Of a DNA stretch of 19,642 bases, positions 1-7,378 are shown in pieces. Within the stretch, counting starts at the first letter, position 1. Every line of letters begins with the position of its first letter. Made by a program: the position numbers and the translations under genes. Source of the DNA: CAZLPW01 sp964561495 (GTDB lineage Bacteria; Fidelibacterota; Marinisomatia; Marinisomatales; UBA1611); contig CAZLPW010000036.1 of NCBI GenBank assembly GCA_964561495.1, forward strand, positions 1 to 19,642, written 5' to 3'. The notes under the pieces are model-generated. The model made no database searches and had not been told where the DNA came from. It saw only the letters and a list, made by a program, of their open reading frames with translations.

Positions 1-722
1 TAGACATACCAGAATATAAGGGTTTAGAATTTCGCGAATTTGAAGTAGAGAAGGAATATCATCCAGATTGGGACAAATACAAAATATGGGATTTAGTTGG
101 AAATAATGAGGAACCAATTTTCAGGGCATATTCTATGGCTAATCATCCAGCAGAAGGAAGCAGAGTTATGTTAAATGTTCGCATTGCGACTCCACCGCCA
201 CCTTTATGGGATCAAGTACCACCTGGGCTAGCTTCCTCATATATATTCAATCTCAAGGCAGGTGATAAAGTAACAATTTCTGGCCCATATGGTGAGTTTT
301 TCATTAAAGATACTGAAAGAGAAATGGTATATATAGGTGGAGGTGCAGGTATGGCTCCTATGCGATCACATTTATTCCATCTTTTTCATACTTTAAAAAC
401 AGGTAGAAAGGTTTCTTTTTGGTATGGGGCTCGATCAGTCAGAGAAATGTTTTATGATGAACATTTTAAATCGATAGAAAAAAGTTTTCCTAATTTTACA
501 TACGAGGTTGCTCTTTCAGAGCCAATGCAAGAGGATAATTGGACTGGATCAATAGGTTTCATTCATCAGGTTTTGCATGATGAATATCTTAAAGATCATG
601 ACGATCCTACTGAAGTTGAATATTATATGTGTGGTCCTCCTCCAATGATTGATGCCTGTGATAATATGTTAGATAGTTTAGGTGTTGATCGTGAGATGAT
701 AGCATATGATAGTTTTGGATAA
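1..722 (+). CDS. nqrF: Na+-translocating NADH:quinone reductase subunit F (C-terminal part)
   Basis: This is the NADH-oxidising subunit of the membrane Na+-NQR complex. It passes electrons from NADH through FAD and a 2Fe-2S centre to the other subunits, driving Na+ export. The gene enters from the left edge already open: the frame is open from base 3 with no start, so about 239 C-terminal residues are visible. The N-terminal membrane anchor and ferredoxin domain lie outside. Visible are the flavin-binding RAYSMANHPAEG stretch (bases 126-161), the NADH-binding glycine motif GGGAGMAPMRSH (about 339-374) and the C-terminal MCGPPPM motif (about 627-647), all typical of the ferredoxin reductase fold of NqrF. 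apbE and nqrM follow, as in known nqr clusters. An ATG-initiated version from 135 would cut through the flavin domain and is not the real start. Very likely correct; phenol hydroxylase-type reductases share the fold, but the context decides. Confidence 0.93.
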   Translation, partial: DIPEYKGLEFREFEVEKEYHPDWDKYKIWDLVGNNEEPIFRAYSMANHPAEGSRVMLNVRIATPPPPLWDQVPPGLASSYIFNLKAGDKVTISGPYGEFFIKDTEREMVYIGGGAGMAPMRSHLFHLFHTLKTGRKVSFWYGARSVREMFYDEHFKSIEKSFPNFTYEVALSEPMQEDNWTGSIGFIHQVLHDEYLKDHDDPTEVEYYMCGPPPMIDACDNMLDSLGVDREMIAYDSFG

Positions 723-1776
723 ATTTATTTATCTCAAAATTTTTGTGAAGGCTCAGCTTATGTTGAGCCTTTTATTTTTTTTTTCAAGATGTGGACCTCA
801 AAATAAATTTTTTCATATTAAAGGAAGTACAATGGGTACTTCATATTCTGTGAAGGTTGTTACCAAAAAAAATAATTTGAATATTGATTTAATTAGGATC
901 GGCATAGATTCAATTTTGACAGAAATAAATCAAGAAATGTCAACTTGGGATCCAAAAAGCACGATTTCAAAATTTAACAGATGGTATTCGATTGAACCTT
1001 TTGATGTCGCCTCTTCTGTAATTGACGTTATGTTAACCTCTATAGATGTTTCAAAGAAAACAAACGGTTATTTTGATGTTACTGTTTATGAATTAATGGA
1101 GATTTGGGGGTTCGGTCCAAATCCTTTAATAGGTATACCCAGTAAAATACAATTAGAGAAAACCTTATTAGCGACAGGCTATGATAAAGTTAAAGTTTTA
1201 GATCATTCTCTAGTTAAATCAGATAAAAATGTTAAAATAGATTTTAATTCAATAGCAAAAGGTTACGGAGTTGATCTTATTTATAAATATTTAAAATCAA
1301 ATGGTATTAATGATATATTTATTGAGATTGGAGGAGAAGTAAGGTGCTTTGGTAAAAATAACAAAAATCAACATTGGTCAATCGGAATTGAAAATGTTCC
1401 AACAATAAATTTAACAAATAGAGATGTATTGGGGGTTTTAACTTTAGATAACAAAGCGGTTGCAACATCAGGAAATTATAGAAATTTTATAGATAATAAT
1501 GGAGACGCTATTGGCCATACAATAAATCCAAAAACTGGTTATCCTATTCAAACTAATGTTTTGTCTGTTACAGTTATATCAAATTCATGTATGCGTGCTG
1601 ATGCTTGGGCTACTGCCTTAATGACAATGAATTATTTAGAAGGTAAGCAGCTAGTTCTGAGTCAAGATAGTCTAGATGCAATATGGTTAATAAAGCTCAG
1701 TGACAAATCAAAGAGGATTGGATTAACAGATAATGTTAATTTAAAAAAACAAAAATATGATTTTATTGATTATTGA
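706..1776 (+). CDS. apbE: FAD:protein FMN transferase ApbE
   Basis: ApbE moves FMN from FAD onto a threonine of target proteins. Next to nqr its expected targets are NqrB and NqrC, on the outer face of the membrane. From the 706 start, the 356-residue frame shows GSTMGTSYSV (40-49), GYFDVTVYELMEIWGFG (121-137), FNSIAKGYGVD (180-190), IEIGGEV (206-212), ATSGNYRNFID (253-263) and, near the C-terminus, INPKTGYP followed by RADAWATA (297-304), the metal/FAD-binding region. The N-terminus is hydrophobic (LMLSLLFFFSRC) and may be a lipoprotein signal with Cys29, though Arg before the Cys is atypical. The start is uncertain: ATG 706 overlaps nqrF by 17 bases, GTG 745 gives a neat short signal (MKAQLMLS...), and ATG 760 lies in the terminator loop. 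The end overlaps nqrM tail-to-tail by 14 bases. The family call is secure; the start is not. Confidence 0.93.
   Translation: MIVLDKFIYLKIFVKAQLMLSLLFFFSRCGPQNKFFHIKGSTMGTSYSVKVVTKKNNLNIDLIRIGIDSILTEINQEMSTWDPKSTISKFNRWYSIEPFDVASSVIDVMLTSIDVSKKTNGYFDVTVYELMEIWGFGPNPLIGIPSKIQLEKTLLATGYDKVKVLDHSLVKSDKNVKIDFNSIAKGYGVDLIYKYLKSNGINDIFIEIGGEVRCFGKNNKNQHWSIGIENVPTINLTNRDVLGVLTLDNKAVATSGNYRNFIDNNGDAIGHTINPKTGYPIQTNVLSVTVISNSCMRADAWATALMTMNYLEGKQLVLSQDSLDAIWLIKLSDKSKRIGLTDNVNLKKQKYDFIDY
748..784 (+). terminator. Intrinsic terminator after nqrF, inside the apbE 5' end
   Basis: A ten-pair hairpin is formed by bases 748-757 and 762-771 (AAGGCTCAGC with GTTGAGCCTT, one G-U pair) around the loop TTAT. It is followed by a U-rich run, T-T-A then ten consecutive T (775-784). 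This is the textbook form of a rho-independent terminator, and it sits 25 bases after the nqrF stop. It also lies within the open frame of apbE, upstream of every conserved apbE motif, so it could end nqr transcripts or attenuate apbE. The structure is seen in the sequence; its activity is inferred. Confidence 0.7.
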
Positions 1777-1948
1777 AATTTATTTCTGGATTATCACATT
1801 TTTCAGGCTGATTTCCGCATATATCGCAGGTGCTACCCTGATTTGTTCCTCCACATGATCCAGATAAAGGTTTCCTATTAAAAATTACTCCGATTGACAT
1901 TGCAATAACTGCTACTGAGAATATAATTATGCTAAAAATAATTTTCAT
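1763..1948 (-). CDS. nqrM: Na+-NQR maturation protein NqrM (DUF539 family)
   Basis: NqrM is a small membrane protein required for maturation of Na+-NQR; it is thought to help deliver iron to the Fe centre coordinated by NqrD and NqrE. This 61-residue protein has one N-terminal membrane segment (about residues 3-22). A short NRKPLSGSCGG stretch and a cysteine-rich tail follow, with Cys32, Cys41, Cys44 and Cys51. This matches the family layout of one helix, a basic linker, SCGG and four conserved cysteines. In Vibrio-type clusters nqrM follows apbE on the same strand; here it lies on the opposite strand, converging with apbE and sharing 14 bases with its 3' end. It must therefore be transcribed from its own promoter in 1949-2061. 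No clear Shine-Dalgarno is seen. The identification rests on motif and context. Confidence 0.85.
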   Translation of the reverse strand: MKIIFSIIIFSVAVIAMSIGVIFNRKPLSGSCGGTNQGSTCDICGNQPEKCDNPEINFNNQ

Positions 1949-2061
1949 TTTGTAAAAAAATATAATGCCAAATTAATACTAAATTTATATCTTAATCTTG
2001 AATATAATTAAATAGAAATTTTCTTAAATTAAAGGTTAGTTTAATAAAAAAATATATTTAT
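1949..2061. promoter_or_regulatory. Divergent intergenic region between nqrM and the antiporter gene
   Basis: This 113-base, extremely AT-rich gap is the only divergent gene junction in the window, so promoters for both nqrM (leftward) and the antiporter gene (rightward) should lie here. On the + strand TATAAT hexamers occur at 1961-1966 and 2003-2008, but neither has a convincing -35 partner, and such hexamers are expected by chance at this composition. No operator-like inverted repeat was found by eye. The promoter role is inferred from gene arrangement only. Confidence 0.4.
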
Positions 2062-3482
2062 ATGAAAAGAAGTATCTTATTTATGTTGGCTTTTTTACCA
2101 GTTATTTTAATTGCTGGAGATAGTGGCCTGGGCCATGCTCCTCATCTCGATGGTAGTATTGATAATCTCGGAATTATTTGGATAGTTCCTTTTGTTGGAA
2201 TCCTACTTTCAATTGCAATATTGCCATTAGTTGCTTTAGATATTTGGCATCATCATTTTGGAAAAATCTCACTATTTTGGGGGGTGTCATTCGTTTTACC
2301 CTTCCTAATGAAAGAAGGTGTGAGCATTACTTTATATGAAATTTTGCACGTATCTCTTCTTGAGTATTTTCCTTTTATAATTTTATTACTTGCATTATTT
2401 ACAATATCTGGAGGAGTCAGATTAACTGGTTCTCTTGTAGGAACCCCTATCGTTAATACTTTAATCATACTGATTGGTACAATGCTTGCTAGTTGGATGG
2501 GTACTACAGGTGCTGCAATGTTATTAATAAACCGTTAATAAGAGCCAATGAGCTTAGAAAAAATAAAACACATATCATTGTATTTTTCATTTTTTTAGTT
2601 GCAAACATTGGTGGATCATTGACTCCACTTGGTGACCCACCTTTATTTTTAGGTTTTTTGAAGGGAGTAGATTTTTTTTGGACTACAAAGTCAATGATTA
2701 TTCCAATGCTTTTTATGGTTATATCATTATTATTAATTTTTTATTCTTATGATTCTTATTTATTTAATAAAGAAAATATTAATTATGAAAAACAGCCAAA
2801 TGAAAAACCACTTGGTTTAGAAGGTTCATTTAATCTCTATTTACTATTAGGTGTTATATGTGCTGTTTTATTAAGTGGGTTTTGGAAACCACACACATCT
2901 TTTAACATCTATTATGTGCATGTTGAGCTTCAAAATATAGCTAGAGATATAATTTTATTAGCTCTTACTTATGTTAGTTGGACGATGACATCAAAGAAAA
3001 TCCGTGATAAAAATGAATTTACCTGGTTCCCAATTGAAGAGGTTGCAAAACTATTTGCTGGAATTTTTATAACTATTATTCCTGCCATTGCAATTTTAAA
3101 GGCTGGAACTGAAGGTGCCTTAGCGCCTGTAGTAGCATCGGTAACAAATGATGCTGGTCCAGTAAATATTATGTATTTTTGGTTAACAGGGATATTATCT
3201 AGTTTTCTGGATAATGCTCCTACATATCTTGTGTTTTTTAATACGGCTGGTGGGGATGCAAACATATTAATGACAAAAGATTATAACACTCTTTTGGCAA
3301 TATCAATGGGTGCTGTTTTTATGGGAGCAAATACATATATTGGGAATGCTCCTAATTTTATGGTTAAATCTATTTCAGAATCATCTGGAATTAAAATGCC
3401 AAGTTTTTTCGGGTATTTTTTTAAGTGGTCAATTCCTATCCTAATTCCTTTATTTATAATTGTTTCATTTTTATTTTTTTAA
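2062..3482 (+). pseudogene. nhaD: NhaD-type Na+/H+ antiporter, split by a single-base frameshift
   Basis: The product would be a multi-spanning inner-membrane Na+/H+ antiporter of the NhaD / ion transporter superfamily, expelling Na+ in exchange for protons. The first frame (2062-2538) begins with a hydrophobic signal-like segment and ends ...GAAMLLINR-stop. The family sequence continues in another frame from base 2532 as PLIRANELRKNKTHIIVFF, then ANIGGSLTPLGDPPLFLGF, FLDNAPTYLVFF and GANTYIGNAPNFMV, ending at 3482. Joined with one extra base at about 2531-2533 (AAC-CCG instead of AAC-CGT), the two parts give one continuous protein of about 473 residues with the expected membrane segments and both conserved half-motifs. 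The lesion is either a real loss of function or a sequencing/assembly error; the flanking codons look intact on both sides. Its place beside the Na+-NQR genes fits Na+ cycling. The downstream adenosyltransferase starts directly after the stop. Confidence 0.85.
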
Positions 3483-4031
3483 ATGCGGTTATCAAATATT
3501 GTAACCCGAACAGGGGACTCAGGAAATACAAGTATTGGTTCAGGTGAAAGAATCTCCAAAGATCATCCCCGTGTTCATGCTATGGGAGCCGTTGATCATT
3601 TAAATTCTACTATTGGCTGGTCTGTTGTTGAAGCGAATAACCTCTTTAAAGAGGATCTTAAAAATATACAAAATGATTTATTTGATTTGGGTGCTGAGCT
3701 AGCAGTACCAAGCCTTGAAAATAAAAAATTAAAAATAGAAAGATTAGATTGGCTAGAAAATAGAATAGAAAAGATTAATAGCAATTTGAAACCATTAACC
3801 GAATTTATATTACCAGGTGGTACAGAGTTTGCTTCGAGGCTTCATGTTGCACGTACTGAGTGTAGGCATGCTGAGAGGCAGGTGGTTGCAATTAATTTAG
3901 AATTGGATAATAATCATATACCATATCTAAATAGATTGTCTGATTATTTATTTGTTCTCGCGAGATATGCTAATTCAAAAAAAGGACAAAAAGAGAATAT
4001 GTGGGAAAACAAAATTACCAATGAATTATAA
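3483..4031 (+). CDS. Cob(I)alamin adenosyltransferase, PduO type
   Basis: This enzyme transfers the adenosyl group of ATP to cob(I)alamin, making adenosylcobalamin (coenzyme B12). The 182-residue protein opens with the family signature VTRTGDSGNTSIGSG (residues 7-21, ATP binding). AMGAVDHLNSTIGW follows (family VDELN, here VDHLN), then FILPGGTEFASRLHVARTEC, RHAERQV and near the end LNRLSDYLFVLARYAN. This is the whole PduO/ATR helical bundle at normal length. The ATG follows the antiporter stop with no gap, and its last bases overlap the start of the next gene. The only B12-dependent enzyme in the window is the acyl-CoA mutase at 9332, the likely consumer of the product. EutT and CobA types are excluded by the motifs. 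It could be named cobO, pduO or MMAB-like; the exact symbol is left open. Confidence 0.93.
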   Translation: MRLSNIVTRTGDSGNTSIGSGERISKDHPRVHAMGAVDHLNSTIGWSVVEANNLFKEDLKNIQNDLFDLGAELAVPSLENKKLKIERLDWLENRIEKINSNLKPLTEFILPGGTEFASRLHVARTECRHAERQVVAINLELDNNHIPYLNRLSDYLFVLARYANSKKGQKENMWENKITNEL

Positions 4032-5040
4032 TAATGTTCCAATCAATTGGAAGAAGGCTGATAGATTAATATCAAAATCTAATAGGATAGCTCTGACAAC
4101 GCATGAAAATCCTGATGGTGATGGTTTAGGATCTGAAATGGGTTTTTATTATCATCTTTTGGATATTGGGAAAGATGTCAGAATAATAAATTATTCACCT
4201 ATTCCAGATGATTATAATTTTTTAAATAAAGAAGAAATTTTTGAACAATATGATTGTAATAAACATGATAACTGGTTAGTAGATGTTGATTTGATTATTA
4301 TATTTGATGTTGGAGATTTTAATAGGACGGGAGATATGAAAGATTTTATAATGGACAATAGTCTTGTAACATTGAATATCGATCATCACCCTCATCCAGA
4401 TTCAAATCTATTTCACCATAATATTGTTGATTTAAATGCAGCAGCAACTGGATGTATGGTTTATGATTATTTAATCGAAGTTAGAGAAAAACCTCTTACT
4501 AAAAATATATGTGATGGTATTTATACAGCTGTAATGACTGATACTGGTTGTTTTAGATATAGTAACACAGATGAAAAGTGTTATGATATAGCAATTGAGA
4601 GTTTAAAAAATGGGGTAAAAACTCATAAGATTTATCAGAATGTATATGAAAATAGCTCGCCTGAAAGAATGAACTTGCTGGGACTAGTATTATCTAAAAT
4701 CAACTATGAATTTGATGGCCTATTTGCTTGGTTTGAGGTTACAGAAAAAATGATGAAAGAAGCAAAAGCTAGATCGAAAGATGTAGATGGTTTTTCTGAT
4801 ATGGCTAGATCTATAAAAGGTGTTGAAATATCTATGATGATTATGGAAACAAGTATTAATTCTTGTAGACTCAATTTTAGATCAAAAGGTAAATTCATAG
4901 TGAATGATTTAGCAAACTATTTAGGTGGAGGTGGGCATGCTTATGCAGCTGGAGCAAAAATTGAGAAAAGCATTTTAAGTTTTAAAAAAGATTTACTTAA
5001 CGGTATTAGAGAGTTAATTAAAAAAAAGGTAGAAATTTGA
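4021..5040 (+). CDS. nrnA: NrnA-like DHH/DHHA1 phosphoesterase (oligoribonuclease / pAp phosphatase)
   Basis: The likely role is degradation of very short RNA oligonucleotides and dephosphorylation of 3'-phosphoadenosine 5'-phosphate in the cytoplasm. The start chosen is ATG 4021 (MNYNNVPINWKKAD). The frame stays open to an ATG at 3952, but that extension lies inside the adenosyltransferase gene and reads as low-complexity sequence; a short overlap with the preceding stop is the pattern in this region. In the resulting 339 residues the metal-binding motifs are THENPDGDGLGSEMG (27-41), FDVGDFNRTGD (95-105), the DHH triad at 121-123, AVMTDTGCFRY, and the C-terminal DHHA1 motif GGGGHAYAAG. All catalytic Asp and His residues appear present. 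A role in cyclic dinucleotide breakdown (GdpP/DhhP-like) cannot be excluded, but the stand-alone DHH-DHHA1 layout fits NrnA best. Confidence 0.88.
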   Translation: MNYNNVPINWKKADRLISKSNRIALTTHENPDGDGLGSEMGFYYHLLDIGKDVRIINYSPIPDDYNFLNKEEIFEQYDCNKHDNWLVDVDLIIIFDVGDFNRTGDMKDFIMDNSLVTLNIDHHPHPDSNLFHHNIVDLNAAATGCMVYDYLIEVREKPLTKNICDGIYTAVMTDTGCFRYSNTDEKCYDIAIESLKNGVKTHKIYQNVYENSSPERMNLLGLVLSKINYEFDGLFAWFEVTEKMMKEAKARSKDVDGFSDMARSIKGVEISMMIMETSINSCRLNFRSKGKFIVNDLANYLGGGGHAYAAGAKIEKSILSFKKDLLNGIRELIKKKVEI

Positions 5041-5041
5041 T

Positions 5042-5917
5042 TTGAAAATTTTTTTAGCAAAAGATTCTGGCTATTGTTTTGGCGTAAGGGATGCTGTAAA
5101 TCTAGCATATAAGACTGTGGATGAAGAGGGAGAGGTTTATATGTTGGGTACAATTGTACATAATGAAAAAGTTGTTGAAGATTTGGATGCAGCTGGAGCT
5201 AAAATCGTGGATTCTCTAGATGATATTCCAGAAGATTCTTCGGTGCTTTTTCGGGCTCATGGGACTTCTCCGTCTATTTGGGAAAAGGCAAGGAAAAAAA
5301 ATATAAATATAGTAGACGCTACTTGTCCTTTAGTTACTGAGATTCACGAAGATATTCAAGAGCTAGATAAAGAAGGTAGGAAATGTATAATTATCGGAGA
5401 CCATGCACATGATGAAGTAATCGGGATAGCATCGCAAGTAAAAAATCCTATTATCATTGCGAATAAAGATGAGGCAATGAGATTGAAAAAAATTAAGAAA
5501 GCTGGGGTTGTAAGTCAGTCAACCCAAATGATAGAAAACGTTAGAGAAATCTTGGATGTTATTGTTGAAAAAGTTTATGATTTGCGTTTTGTAAATACTA
5601 TTTGTTTTCCAACTAGACGCAATCATGAGCAGATAAAAGATTTAGCTATCATTTGCGATGTTATGATAATAATTGGTTCTTTTACCAGTGCTAATTCAAA
5701 ACGATTGACGCAACTTTCTAAGGAGAGGAATAAAAGGTCATTTCAGGTTACTTCAGTATTAGATTTGAAAAATTTTTGGTTTGAAGATTGTAAGACTGTT
5801 GGGATCTCTGCAGGCGCGTCAACTCCAGATGATATAATTAATGAAGTAATTAAAGAAATTAAAATAATCGGTAAGACTACCGAAAAGGAAGTGGTTTATG
5901 ACAAAAGGTTCATATGA
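5042..5917 (+). CDS. ispH: 4-hydroxy-3-methylbut-2-enyl diphosphate reductase
   Basis: IspH (LytB) is the last enzyme of the MEP pathway, reducing HMBPP to IPP and DMAPP with an oxygen-sensitive Fe-S cluster. The 291-residue protein has the three cluster cysteines at Cys12 (YCFGVRDAV), Cys95 (DATCPLV) and Cys188 (NTICFPT). Substrate-binding histidines are His40 (VHNEKVVE), His73 (RAHGT) and His121 with Glu125 (GDHAHDEVIGI). GSFTSANSKRL and SAGASTPDDII are also present. Length and motif order are normal. The start is TTG 5042, one base after the nrnA stop; it is chosen because the protein must begin just before the first conserved Cys and no ATG is available there. The 3' end overlaps pdxS by 20 bases. 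Dxs, the first MEP enzyme, lies two genes further on. Confidence 0.96.
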   Translation: MKIFLAKDSGYCFGVRDAVNLAYKTVDEEGEVYMLGTIVHNEKVVEDLDAAGAKIVDSLDDIPEDSSVLFRAHGTSPSIWEKARKKNINIVDATCPLVTEIHEDIQELDKEGRKCIIIGDHAHDEVIGIASQVKNPIIIANKDEAMRLKKIKKAGVVSQSTQMIENVREILDVIVEKVYDLRFVNTICFPTRRNHEQIKDLAIICDVMIIIGSFTSANSKRLTQLSKERNKRSFQVTSVLDLKNFWFEDCKTVGISAGASTPDDIINEVIKEIKIIGKTTEKEVVYDKRFI

Positions 5918-6779
5918 TATCAAAGTTGGGCTAGCAGAGATGCTAAAGGGAGGAGTGATTATGGATGTTACATCTCCTGAGCAGGCTAAGATTGCAGAAG
6001 ATGCTGGCGCTTGCGCTGTTATGGCATTAGAAAGGATTCCGTCAGATATAAGAAAAGATGGTGGCATTTCAAGGATGAGTAATCCTGAAATGATCAAAGG
6101 AATACAATCAGTTGTATCAATCCCTGTGATGGCGAAATGCAGAATCGGTCATTTTGCTGAGGCACAGGTTCTTGAAACATTGGAAATAGATTTTATTGAT
6201 GAAAGTGAAGTCTTAACCCCTGCAGATGAACATAATCATATTTGGAAAAATGATTTTAAAATTCCATTTGTTTGCGGAGCAAGGGATCTAGGAGAAGCTC
6301 TAAGGCGTATAAGCGAAGGAGCTGCTTTAATTAGAACAAAAGGCGAAGCTGGTAGTGGCAATATAGTTGAAGCTGTTCGTCATATGAGGACAATTGTATC
6401 ACAAATAAGGAGATTAAAAGTATTAGATGTCGATCAGCTTGTAGCAGAATCAAAAAAATTAGCTGCGCCATTAGATCTTATTCAAAAAGTTGCAGAAAAA
6501 GGAAAACTTCCAGTGCCAAATTTTGCTGCTGGAGGGATTGCTACACCTGCGGATGCATCTTTGATGATGCAGCTAGGTGCTGAAACAGTATTTGTAGGTT
6601 CTGGAATATTTAAAAGTGATGATCCAGAAGCAAGAGCAAAAGCAATTGTGGAAGCTACTACTCATTATAATGATCCAAAGAAGGTTGCTTCTGCGAGTGA
6701 AGGTTTAAAAAAAGCAATGAAGGGGTTAGATATGGCTGAGATACCTGAGGAAGAAAGACTTCAAGAAAGGGGTTGGTAA
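5898..6779 (+). CDS. pdxS: Pyridoxal 5'-phosphate synthase, synthase subunit PdxS
   Basis: PdxS builds pyridoxal 5'-phosphate from ribose 5-phosphate, glyceraldehyde 3-phosphate and ammonia supplied by PdxT. The 293-residue sequence is highly conserved. Asp23 (IMDVTSPEQA), the first catalytic lysine Lys80 (PVMAKCRIGH) and the second, Lys148 (LIRTKGEAGSGN), are all present, as are GGIATPADASLMMQLG and VFVGSGIFKS of the phosphate site. Cys follows Lys80 where Val or Ala is usual, which looks harmless. A purine-rich stretch, GGAAG, lies about 6 bases before ATG 5898. The gene overlaps ispH by 20 bases at its start and pdxT by 7 bases at its end, so the two PLP synthase subunits are probably translationally coupled. 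The family has a narrow single function, so confidence is very high. Confidence 0.98.
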   Translation: MTKGSYDIKVGLAEMLKGGVIMDVTSPEQAKIAEDAGACAVMALERIPSDIRKDGGISRMSNPEMIKGIQSVVSIPVMAKCRIGHFAEAQVLETLEIDFIDESEVLTPADEHNHIWKNDFKIPFVCGARDLGEALRRISEGAALIRTKGEAGSGNIVEAVRHMRTIVSQIRRLKVLDVDQLVAESKKLAAPLDLIQKVAEKGKLPVPNFAAGGIATPADASLMMQLGAETVFVGSGIFKSDDPEARAKAIVEATTHYNDPKKVASASEGLKKAMKGLDMAEIPEEERLQERGW

Positions 6780-7378
6780 TTAAGGTTGGCGTTTTAGAGC
6801 TTCAAGGTGATTTTGAATTGCACCATAGAGTTTTACAAAATATTGGTATTTCTAGTTATTCAGTGAAAAAAAAATATGATTTGAAAAACTTAGATGGCCT
6901 AATAATTCCTGGAGGGGAGTCTACGACCATGTCTCTATTAATTGATTCTTCCGATCTAAGAAGTGCCTTGACTAAATTTGGTGAGAATAAACCAATTATG
7001 GGAACCTGTGCAGGTTTAATTCTAATGGCTAAAATTGTAACTGATAATCGTGTAAAACCTTTGGGGCTTATTGATATTGAGGTTAATAGGAATGCATATG
7101 GTAGGCAAATAGAGTCTAGACAAGTAGAAATTGATTATAAAATAGGCTTCAATAGTAGTTCTTTAATTTTACCAACATCATTGATTAGAGCACCCAAAAT
7201 AACCTTTATTGGTAATAAAGTTAATATTATTGGAGAATATAATAACTCTCCAGTTGCGGTTATTGAAAAACACTTTTTAGGACTCACATTTCATCCTGAA
7301 TTAGATGGAGTTGGATTATTTCATAAAATATTATTTGATTCTAAAAGTTCAGTTTATTACAAAAACAATTATTTATAG
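6773..7378 (+). CDS. pdxT: Pyridoxal 5'-phosphate synthase, glutaminase subunit PdxT
   Basis: PdxT hydrolyses glutamine and channels the ammonia to PdxS. The 201-residue protein has the class I amidotransferase triad: Cys79 in GTCAGLILMA, and His174 and Glu176 in FHPELDG. Also present are LELQGDF near the N-terminus, the oxyanion-side motif PGGESTTM (47-54) and ESRQVEI (114-120). The start is TTG 6773, inside the last codons of pdxS; no ATG or GTG lies near enough to include the conserved first strand (VIKVGVLELQGDF), so TTG is preferred. The stop is followed immediately by the dxs ATG. Length agrees with the family. Confidence 0.97.
   Translation: MVIKVGVLELQGDFELHHRVLQNIGISSYSVKKKYDLKNLDGLIIPGGESTTMSLLIDSSDLRSALTKFGENKPIMGTCAGLILMAKIVTDNRVKPLGLIDIEVNRNAYGRQIESRQVEIDYKIGFNSSSLILPTSLIRAPKITFIGNKVNIIGEYNNSPVAVIEKHFLGLTFHPELDGVGLFHKILFDSKSSVYYKNNYL

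Noticed and set aside
1961..2008. Two TATAAT hexamers as -10 promoter boxes before the antiporter gene
   Set aside because: No matching -35 elements, and such hexamers are expected by chance here. Recorded only as part of the divergent region.
2524..2538. Programmed -1 frameshift in the antiporter gene
   Set aside because: Only an A-AAC half site is present, with no complete slippery heptamer, and no clear downstream stem-loop was found. A plain one-base deletion or sequence error is simpler.
2253..3265. Open frames on the minus strand within the antiporter gene
   Set aside because: They are antisense to clearly conserved membrane-protein coding, have no recognisable motifs and no initiation signals; the frames are open by chance of composition.
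3952..4020. N-terminal extension of the NrnA-like protein to ATG 3952
   Set aside because: It lies inside the conserved C-terminus of the adenosyltransferase and adds lysine-rich sequence absent from the family; ATG 4021 gives the usual N-terminus.
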